A stretch of 64,000 bases of DNA, taken from contig WFMF01000105.1 in the NCBI GenBank assembly GCA_011033025.1, positions 62,001 to 126,000 on the forward strand. Direction: 5' to 3'. Position numbers and translations under genes: made by a program. The stretch comes from Beroe forskalii. Its lineage: Eukaryota; Ctenophora; Nuda; Beroida; Beroidae. Positions 55,671 through 64,000 of the stretch are shown here, in pieces; the stretch's first letter is position 1, and the number at the start of each line of letters is the position of its first letter. The notes beneath the pieces are model-generated. The model ran no database searches, was not told the origin of the DNA, and worked only from the letters and a program-made list of their open reading frames with translations.

Positions 55671-56194
55671 TTTGGTTCTCCCACAATCGTCGCTCAAAGT
55701 TAGGAACAACTGCCGTGAACACCCGGTATTCTGCTGGAGTTATAAGACGATAATACAATATCTATATCAGCATGTCATCTGATTATTCTCAAGATCCCTG
55801 TAGGATCTTATCGTGTCAACGTTCATTTTAACGCTAAAAGTCGTCAAAATTTATACCTGTGACTTAGTACAATGACTCAATTTTATATATCAACTACTCA
55901 CTTTTTACTTTTTTATTGCTATGCTGACTTAGTCGGAATATTGAATTTTTAAATTATTTTCCATTAAACTTTGATATTCGTTACATGTGGGCTTGTTATT
56001 AATAAGTGTTAACTGTTGGGCGGAATCAGAATGATGATGTGCGCAGAATGATAATTTGCGCACTGCGCAGGCGTTCCTTAAAAACAATGGAATGAAAATA
56101 GATTTGCTTCATGGCACTTTAACTGGGAAACTTCTGACTAAATTAATCCCATAGCTTTTCAGGGATGTAATGTAAGAACCAAGAATTGAGCAGC

Positions 56195-59100
56195 ATGTCC
56201 ACTTGTGAGAGTGCCCCACCAACGGAAGCTAATGAGGAGCAGTTTGAAGCTGCTGGTTCCAGCGCATCACCTGGCTTCCCTGTACAACAGCTAGATATCA
56301 CCTCATCCTCAGGAAGCACCTTCACACCGGCACACCCTCTGTTCCCACCTTTCGTTACCGCCGATGAGAGTGCTACGGATCATTCTCCCGAAATGATAAC
56401 GTCAACCTATCCGACTGACAACGATATAATGACGTCACTGAATATCAAGAGTGACGTAGTACCAGGTAACTGAAAATAAGAAGTAGCTTGTTATCTTGAA
56501 AGATGGGGTGATAGGTAGGACTGAGGGGACCGAGTCTGGGAAAAGGCAAGGGTGGGTAATTTAGACCTTCTTTACTGAATAATGGGCCACAGAGAAGGGA
56601 GAACCGCTCTGTGAGTATCAATGAATATGGATTTACATTGATTGTACGATCACCAGTCGTCCAGTCAAGTCCATCATCTGCAAGTCTTTGTATCCTTTTC
56701 AGAGTTGGTGGTAGGTTCTTTCCCCGACTTTCCCACTGAAGACATTGTTTCCTACGCGGAGCCCAATCCAGGGGAATACAAGGCATTTGTTATCGGTTTC
56801 AAAGGTCAGATCAGGCTATTATATACAATATACAATATACATCGCACAGTGTCTCACGTAGCTGCTTTTTTGAAGAAGTTAATATAGTCGATCCTATAGA
56901 TAAAACATAAACTGTATAAAAGCATAAACATCTCGTTATTTTTCAGGAAAGTTCAAGGCGCTTCGATTCAAAGGTCCACATGAGTTTAAAGAAAACATCA
57001 TGAGAGCTTTCATGCTCACTGTTCATAAGACATACTCTTTTACTGGTTAGTTTCCCTGCAGATTGCGGACGTAGAATTCGAACTATCTAACTATGAATAT
57101 TGAATTCACTGTCCCGTCTCCACTTCAAGAAACTTCGTTGAATCCCCGGGTTTTAATTTTTCACACCACTCCATGACTTTTACGCCCTATTCAATTTACT
57201 ATCTAGTCCAGATCACTGTATCTCACCGCACTTTGTACCCCTCTAACTCACTGCCCCTGTCCTCACGTTGTAGTATCACTGTGCAGTTTGCAATAGCTCA
57301 CTGTAATTCACCGCATCAAATCACACTGCCTGTGGTCGACGTACCACTGCACACTGATGACTGAACAGTGCACTTCACACTTCCTCTAACTCACTGCACT
57401 CCACACCTCCACTAACTCACTGCACTTCACACCTCCTCTAACTCACTGCACTCCACACCTTCTCTAACTCACTGCACTTCACACCTTCTCTAACTCACTG
57501 CACTTCACACCTCCACTAACTCACTGCACTTCACACCTCCTCTAACTCACTGCACTCCACACCTCCTCTAACTCACTGCACTTCACACCTTCTCTAACTC
57601 ACTGCACTTCACACCTTCTCTAACTCACTGCACTTCCACACCTCCTCTAACTCACTGCACTTCACACCTTCTCTAACTCACTGCACTTCACACCTTCTCT
57701 AACTCACTGCACTTCACACCTTCTCTAACTCACTGCACTTCACACCTTCTCTAACTCACTGCACTTCACACCTCCTCTAACTCACTGCACTTCACACCTC
57801 CTCTAACTCACTGCACTTCACACCTTCTCTAACTCACTGCACTTCACACCTTCTCTAACTCACTGCACTTCACACCTTCTCTAACTCACTGCACTTCACA
57901 CCTTCTCTAACTCACTGCACTTCACACCTCCTCTAACTCACTGCACTTCACACCTTCTCTAACTCACTGCACTTCACACCTTCTCTCACTCTAACTCACT
58001 GCACTTCACACCTTCTCTAACTCACTGCACTTCACACCTTCTCTAACTCACTGCACTTCACCTTCTCTAACTCTCTACACTCACTTCACACCTTCTCTAA
58101 CTCACTGCACTTCACACCTTCTCTAACTCACTGCACTTCACACCTCCTCTAACTCACTGCACTTCACACCTTCTCTAACTCACTGCACTTCACACCTTCT
58201 CTAACTCACTGCACTTCACACCTTCTCTAACTCACTGCACTTCACACCTTCTCTAACTCACTGCACTTCACACCTCTCACCTAACTCACTGCACTTCACA
58301 CCTTCTCTAACTCACTGCACTTCAACTCACTGCTTACACCTTCTCTAACTCACTGCACTTCACACCTCCTCTAACTCACTGCACTCCACACCTCCTCTAA
58401 CTCACTGCACTTCACACCTTCTCTAACTCACTACACTTCACACCTTCTCTAACTCACTGCACTTCACACCTTCTCTAACTCACTGCACTTCACACCTCCT
58501 CTAACTCACTGCACTTCACACATCCTCTACCTCACTGCACTCCACACCTTCTCTAACTCACTGCACTTCACACCTTCTCTAACTCACTACACTTCACACC
58601 TCTAACTCACTGCACTTCACACCTTCTCTAACTCACTGCACTTCCCACCTTCGGAAGCATAGCTTCATCCCCCCTGAATCAAGGGGGGGGATGAAGATTT
58701 TGGGTCAGATAAGGTATGTGGGGGGTTGCCCTAATTTCAATGATTCTGGGGGGACTTGGACAGAAGGGGGAGTAAAAAAATTAAGGGGGGGGATTGGGAT
58801 CTGACGGAAGAATTTCAAAATTTGAGATGAAAATCCTATATCCGTGAGAAATATTTCTTCTCAGACCCTCTGGCTTCTGGGGGCTGCGCCCCCAGACCCC
58901 CGCACTCTTTTTGTAGGTAAGCGGAATCACTACCATACTTCGATTCCCTGCCATTTTCAAGTGATATCAACTTAACAAATGTGTTTTTATGTTTTTATAT
59001 TGTGTTGACAATATCCCTGAGGCTTGGTTTTATGCCCTTCTTCCATTACAAGCGTCAATTTATAGCTTTATATATTCAAGGATTAATTGACATCAAAATT

Positions 59101-60766
59101 GAACTTCATTGCCATTTCATTCATAATAGAAATATCTAAGTTAAAACTCAAAATTGAATAAATTTCTTGTCTGACCTGCGATGTCAGCCACATTCCATAG
59201 TTTACATACTTTCATCTTGTCATTAAGTTTCTAGTTTCGGTTGACTCTTTTGTAAACAATTCAACGGACATATCTTAGAAAAATTTTCTCAGTTTTTGGT
59301 GGGGGTTGGTCGAATTTTTGAAATTCAGGGGTCGGGTGCCCAAAAGGGGGGATTGAGGATTTTGAAAATTCAGGGGGGAGGTTTTGGCAAGGGGGGAGTT
59401 GAAAAATTCAGGGGGGGGGATTGGACCCAGGATGAAGCTATGACCTTCGCTAACTCACTGCACTTCACACCTCCTCTAACTCACTGCACTTCACACCTCC
59501 TCTAACTCACTGCACTTCACACCTTCTCTAACTCACTGCACTTCACACCTCCACTAACTCACTGCACTTCACACCTCCTCTAACTCACTGCACTTCACAC
59601 CTCCACTAACTCACTGCACTTCACACCTCCTCTAACTCACTGCACTTCACACCTCCACTAACTCACTGCACTTCACACCTCCTCTAACTCACTGTACTTC
59701 ACACCTTCTCTAACTCACTGCACTTCACACCTTCTCTAACTCGCTGCACTTCAAACCTTCTCTAACTAACTGCACTTCACACCTCCTCTAACTCACTGCA
59801 CTTCACACCTCCTCTAACTCACTGCACTACACACCTCCTCTAACTCACTGCACTTCACACCTTCTCTTACTCACTGCACTTCACACCTTCTCTAACTCAC
59901 TGCACTTCACACCTTCTCTAACTCACTGCACTTCACACCTCCACTAACTCACTGCACTTCACACCTCCTCTAACTCACTGCACTTCACACCTTCTCTAAC
60001 TCACTGCACTTCACACCTTCTCTAACTCACTGCACTTCACACCTCCTCTAACTCACTGCACTTCACACCTCCTCTAACTCACTGCACTTCCCACCTTCTC
60101 TAACTGACTGCACTTCGCACCTCCTCTAACTCACTGCACTTTACACCTTCTCTAACTCACTGCACTTCACACCTCCTCTAACTCACTGCACTTCACACCT
60201 CCTCTAACTCACTGCACTTCGCACCTCCTCTAACTCACTGCACTTCAGGACACACTGCTGATGGTAGGATTATAAACGTGGTTGCTGAGGAGGGTAACTC
60301 TGACAGTCTACAAGCTCTTTACCGGGAAACCCCTCACGGTGATATCATCGACGTGCAGTCAGTCCGGACCGGGGGCCGGGAGGCCCGGCCTCAGGAGATT
60401 ATCATGCAGAAGCTGAAGAGCGGGCAGAAGGTGGCGCTGAACCCCCTGCTCCAGAAGAACCTGGACTTCAGCAGGACGGTTATGAGCCATCTGGTACCGG
60501 GCGGGGGTGCTAGGATCGTTAACGACATGAGTGTGCTGTGTCCGTGCTGTGAAAAGCTCATAGTGCTCGGGTGTAACGGCAGGCTGAACTACCTGCGGGT
60601 GCACCTGCAGCGGGCTATTGCCAAGCGACCCTCGGAGCAGCGGGAGACACTGTTGAAGAGGCTGATCGAACTCTCTGAGGCGATACCTGGGGTCAGAGCA
60701 GGAAGATCGGGGCTACGGGAGCGAAATCTTCTGAATGATGTGTCAAGAGGAAGCAAGCCGTATTGA
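56195..60766 (+). CDS. Orphan 329-aa protein with Cys-rich C-terminal module
   Basis: Four exons in phase: 56195-56465, 56703-56804, 56947-57045 and 60249-60766, ending in TGA. I do not recognise the family. Residues 1-90 are Ser/Thr/Pro/Glu-rich and probably disordered, like an activation domain. Residues 91-160 (GSFPDFPTEDIVSYAEP, FKALRFKGPHEFKENIMRAF) look folded. The last exon is GC-rich and basic. It includes MQKLKSGQKVALNPLLQKN and a Cys/His set C255, C257, C258, C266, H276 (LCPCCEKLIVLGCNGRL...RVHL) that could bind zinc and recalls BED/C2H2 fingers without matching them. The tail is basic. A DNA-binding regulator is a guess only. Intron 3 (3.2 kb) is nearly all 26-bp satellite, with a transposon-like insert. 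Confidence 0.75.
57375..58646. repeat. 26-bp satellite, left block
   Basis: About 48 copies of a 26-bp unit (CTAACTCACTGCACTTCACA plus CCTTCT), with CTCCTCT and CCACT variants. Intron 3 of the 329-aa gene. Confidence 0.95.
58654..59442. mobile_element. 789-bp insertion splitting the 26-bp satellite
   Basis: Ends are inverted (CATAGCTTCATCC on the left, GGATGAAGCTATG on the right). ACCTTCG stands on both sides (58647-58653 and 59443-59449) and may be a 7-bp target duplication or, in part, a terminal repeat. The inside has G-runs near both ends and a self-complementary GGGGGCTGCGCCCCC at about 58879. No protein-coding potential. Confidence 0.75.
59450..60246. repeat. 26-bp satellite, right block
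   Basis: Resumes the same 26-bp unit in register after the insertion and runs to the last acceptor: the CAG of CACTTCAG at 60241-60248 comes from a satellite unit. Confidence 0.95.
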
Positions 60767-60848
60767 TGTATTGTTACGTGGGACGCATTGTTATGGCTTG
60801 GAGATCACTTCGATGTTACGATGTTTTTTATGGATTTTTCTTTATTAT

Positions 60849-60854
60849 ATTAAA
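60849..60854 (+). terminator. Candidate polyadenylation signal
   Basis: ATTAAA about 85 bases after the stop of the 329-aa gene, followed by TTTTGATTTG, a T-rich tract. Confidence 0.4.
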
Positions 60855-61279
60855 GGTTTTGATTTGAAAGTCGAAGAATTGGTTTGTAATATTATATATC
60901 ATTGTATCTTTTAAATTTTCAACTATTTTCAATATTGCAGAACATAGATGATAGCTACTCCATGTTTTCATTTCATAGAATTAACTAAAGAACTACCCAA
61001 CCAACTGTAATTGTTCATACTTTGAATGATTCAGATGAATTATGATTCTATGCCTACCAGAAGTTCTGTTAGATTTACTAAAATTGTAATTTTTAAGTTT
61101 GAAAATGCTTGTTTTATTTTTGCATCTAAAAAGTGGAAACTCTAAGGAGAAGGAGTGTAAGGTTTAATCGCACTGTCACAATATTGCTATCTGCATCGAA
61201 GTGTCCTAGGTGCTATTTACCAAATATTTATTCATCTCCTTCATCTTATAACCTTATGACCCCTCATTCTTCTCTACAG

Positions 61280-61806
61280 ATAATAACCACGGATAATAAG
61301 CCCTTGGAGGGTAGTCGGGCTCGGAAGTCCTTCCTGAAGTGCCCCAAGACAGCGCCGGGAGGGGTTGTTGCTGAGAGTTTAGATGTACCAGTGAGGGCCT
61401 CTCAAGTCAGGAGATTCAGCTCCATTTCACATCTCAGTAAAGGTGAGCAGTACACCATAATACTTACTTTTGAAATGATTAGTTTGCATTTATTGAAGAA
61501 AAGCTCTGTATGATTTATTAATGCTTTTTGCCGAGTTTTAATTTTACGCTTTTCAGGTAAAAGCACGCCACCTCCCGATATTTGGATCAACCCATTCGAC
61601 AATTCTAAATATAGGTCAGTAACTAAGTAACTACCAATGTACTCAGTATCAGTCTGCCTGTCGGGTCAAATCAGATATCGAGATACCTTATTTCTTGTTT
61701 CAGTGGAAAAATCAATAACACAGCAAAACAAGGTGCTTTTGGGAAGTTGACGCCTTTAGAAGTCACAACAAGTTTTCAGGAAATTGAAATCTTTAGAATT
61801 CATTAG
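61280..61806 (+). CDS. Three terminal exons of a plus-strand gene (possibly RGS22-like C-terminus)
   Basis: Exons 61280-61442, 61557-61614 and 61704-61806 join in phase (0, 1, 2) with GT-AG borders and end in TAG. The 107-aa piece is polar and basic (GSRARKSFLKCPKTAPGG, ASQVRRFSSISHLSKG) and then PPPDIWINPFDNSKYSG. The first exon starts in phase 0, as the open RGS22-like exon at 49761 requires, and no closer upstream exon or start is evident. If linked, the two genes at 53.5-60.8 kb would be nested in one 11.5-kb intron on the same strand. A separate gene with an unseen first exon is the alternative. Confidence 0.6.
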
Positions 61807-62449
61807 GAATTTCTTTAAAGCATTTGATTTGTTAACTTGCGTATCATTATATCATCGTGCGTGTACACACTCATATGTAAAATATGTTATGAAAAATGGA
61901 AATCTGAATTATATGCAAAAATTGAATCTTACATTGCAGAAATAATCATCAGTTTTTAGAATTTTAGAATTTATTACATTCACAACTAGAACCAACGAAA
62001 GTGACATCTAATAAGGTCGATTTGAGGCTAGAGTAGGACTGAAAGAGTTGGAGCAAATATCAAATTCATAACGACCAGTCTCCACCAGTCTTAAAATGTG
62101 CCAGAAAAAATGCTATATTCCGTTCAGCAATTGAACGCCTTTCTGAGTGTAACTCGTGATATCTCCGTGGGTTGGTCCGACGTGACTCCTCTGCCATTGA
62201 GCGGGTCCTTGGAGGACAGGAAAACACACGTTTCTACGTTGTTATTCTCCTCACTCGGTGGGGCGCAGATTTCCCACTCTCCACAAAGGGCCTGGGAGGG
62301 GAATATTGTATGAAGTACATATCATTCGTTGATACATTCATGTTAATCTTATCTGAATTTCATTAATAATTGTGCGTTAGGATAGGATTTTTCACACCCT
62401 CATGTCACTTTTATTTTGTTGAATTGCCCATCTTTTGGTCGGAATGTAT
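61807..62449. other. Intergenic, no gene
   Basis: AT-rich, no supported feature. The opposing genes converge here. Confidence 0.4.
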
Positions 62450-62659
62450 CTAATTAGTTCTACAAACCCTCATGTAGACAGCGTTTTTCGCGGGGCGATG
62501 GAAGATCCCAGTTAGTGTGACGGTCTTGTCATCTGCTCCTTGGATGAGTAATCTAGCGTTCCTAACTCTCTTCTTGTACTTGTGAACCCTGTTCTGGGGG
62601 AAACGTCGAACTTTCATATCATTCAAAAAATAGTGATGATATGGACACCATGTTTTCAT
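62450..62659 (-). CDS. Small basic ORF or exon, unknown
   Basis: A 69-aa minus-strand frame; a TGA directly precedes the first ATG. From the second Met (MKVRRFPQNRVHKYKKRVRN...) the composition is strongly basic and coding-like, with few AT-rich codons against an AT-rich background. No family recognised. It may be a last exon or a short gene. Confidence 0.35.
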   Translation of the reverse strand: MKTWCPYHHYFLNDMKVRRFPQNRVHKYKKRVRNARLLIQGADDKTVTLTGIFHRPAKNAVYMRVCRTN

Positions 62660-62832
62660 TCAATTTGATGAATAAAAATTTAAAGAGATCTCCCGGGTTA
62701 GCGATTTATTCATTGGAGGGACATACGAATTCATGTTATTTTGGTCAATGCGACATTGTGACAGTTGACAAGTCTGCTCATGCCTCATGAATGAACTAAA
62801 GTTTATGCATTAAACATATCGAAGGCAATTAA

Positions 62833-63047
62833 CTATTCGACTTTATCGCCAATGATACTGATCAAGGCATTAACTTGGACGATAAAGCCGTTATTTCTCA
62901 CCACTTCGTCGGGGATAACGTCCGTCACAACCTCCTCCGCATCCCTCTCCACAATTCTTGTCTCCTCCTCCTCTGCATTCCTCTCCACAATTCGTTGCTG
63001 CTCCTTACCTGGTGGACGTACAGTTATAGGAGTTCTCTACATGCCGT
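62833..63047 (-). CDS. Last exon of an unknown minus-strand gene
   Basis: Minus-strand frame from about 63047 (after a TAG that also offers an acceptor) to TAG at 62833-62835. It reads TPITVRPPGKEQQRIVER, a repeated acidic phrase (NAEEEETRIVERDAEEVV) and FIVQVNALISIIGDKVE. The exon is duplicated at about 63867-63977. The charge pattern suggests a coiled or disordered tail. Function unknown; the gene would enter from the right edge. Confidence 0.4.
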
Positions 63048-63420
63048 TACACACTTTTTCGAACAAGTGGCGGCCTAGGCCCCTCAAAAAAGATTTTTTC
63101 TGGGGGGGGGGGGGGCTTTTGAAAACTAAGGAGGGCCAAAATTTACATGAGCAAATTTTCATTTTTCATGACCTAATTTTTACTATTGTGCACAAATATA
63201 CTACTAAAATGATATTTTATTGATTGATTTTACTTAAAAAAGGTGAATTTCAAGAATAATTTCTGTCTAGCTAAACTTAATTTTAACTTTCTTTTGACGT
63301 TAAAATTTTTGAGGAAATTCCAGTTAGGGCCTAGCCCGCCCCCCTAAGGTTTTTCTAGAGGGGCCATTCGAAAACTGGGGGGGGGGGTGGGTGTAATCCC
63401 ATGGTTCTTTAGCTAGTGTC

Positions 63421-63680
63421 TCAAAATTGGCGGCAAAAATCCCAAGTTAACGATGTTTTTATCTACAAGAAACGTCTGGCTTGCTGGGAGCTACCGCCTC
63501 AGATCCCTGCTCATAACTGTTGGACTAACATTCATATCAGGGGTTCTCTTGCTAGTTGTCTCAATATTGGCAGCGAAAAGCCTAAGAAAACGATGGTTCT
63601 ACCGACATGAAACTTCTGGCTTACTGGGTGCTGCCGCTTCAGACCCCTGCTCATGACTGTTCGGCTTATCTTTGTATCAG
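63421..63680. repeat. About 140-bp tandem duplication
   Basis: Two diverged copies beginning TGTCTCAAAATTGGCGGC and TGTCTCAATATTGGCAGCG, each with a CTTGCTGGGAGCTACCGCC-like phrase and CCCTGCTCATAACTGTT. Confidence 0.8.
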
Positions 63681-63866
63681 AGCGTCAGGAGTTTCCATCT
63701 TTCCATGCTCGCCTCAAGACTCATTCCGATTTTGAATATGATGGAAAATATTTGCCCTCAATGGACAAGCGGAGCGGGAAGGCCACAAAAAGCATGAAAA
63801 TATGATTTGGTGGGAAAAATGTGGAAGAAGTACCGGGAATTGGAAGAAAAGGTAATCTCTGCTCTT

Positions 63867-64000
63867 CCTCTACAGCCGTATACACAATTCGTGTCTCCTC
63901 CTGTGCATTCCTCTCCACAATTCGTTGTTGCTCCTTACCTGTTGGACATACAGTTATAGGAGTTCTCTACATCCCATTACACACTTTTTCGAACAAGTGG
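63867..64000 (-). repeat. Second copy of the 62.93-63.07 kb segment
   Basis: About 135 bp repeats the segment ending at 63070 (both end in TTTTTCGAACAAGTGG), 930 bases apart. It includes the duplicated minus-strand exon (KEQQRIVERNAQEETRIV). The copy runs off the window edge. Confidence 0.8.

Overview
This is a piece of an animal (metazoan) nuclear genome. It holds split genes with GT-AG introns, LINE-type retrotransposons, MITE-like elements and many long minisatellites inside introns. A nuclear lamin, a mitochondrial complex I flavoprotein gene, an Enhancer of polycomb gene and an RGS22-like gene point to an animal. Short gene products, orphan genes and this repeat content suggest a non-vertebrate (a cnidarian would fit), but the sequence alone does not fix the species.

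Layout. 1-3.3 kb: 5' part of a lamin gene on the minus strand (four coding exons; the tail lies off the left edge). 4.8-6.2 kb: intronless NDUFV1 on the minus strand. 6.2-8.3 kb: shared upstream region. 8.3-30.1 kb: a complete nine-exon Enhancer of polycomb gene on the plus strand (456 aa). Its 7-kb first and 12-kb fourth introns are filled with minisatellites, fold-back elements, a tRNA-derived SINE-like piece and LINE remnants. 30.4-31.0 kb: GC-rich inverted repeats. 32.5-38.0 kb: a nearly intact plus-strand LINE. 39.5-44.6 kb: an older, broken minus-strand LINE split by a nested LINE fragment. 44.9-49.8 kb: RGS22-like gene on the plus strand, with a 1.7-kb 14-bp satellite in one intron. 53.5-55.1 kb and 56.2-60.8 kb: two plus-strand orphan genes whose models are phase-consistent throughout. 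61.3-61.8 kb: three plus-strand terminal exons that could belong to the RGS22-like gene. 62.4-64.0 kb: minus-strand coding fragments and a duplicated exon.

Most notable: both LINE families, though clearly diverged and on opposite strands, carry a first ORF that joins an AlkB-like 2-oxoglutarate/Fe(II) dioxygenase domain to an SGNH-hydrolase (esterase) domain, ahead of the usual endonuclease-reverse transcriptase ORF. In the plus-strand copy ORF1 is unbroken and every iron and 2-oxoglutarate ligand position of the AlkB fold is kept. A nucleic-acid demethylase-like domain built into a LINE is the best candidate here for a little-described system. All annotation was done by reading; no database search was run.
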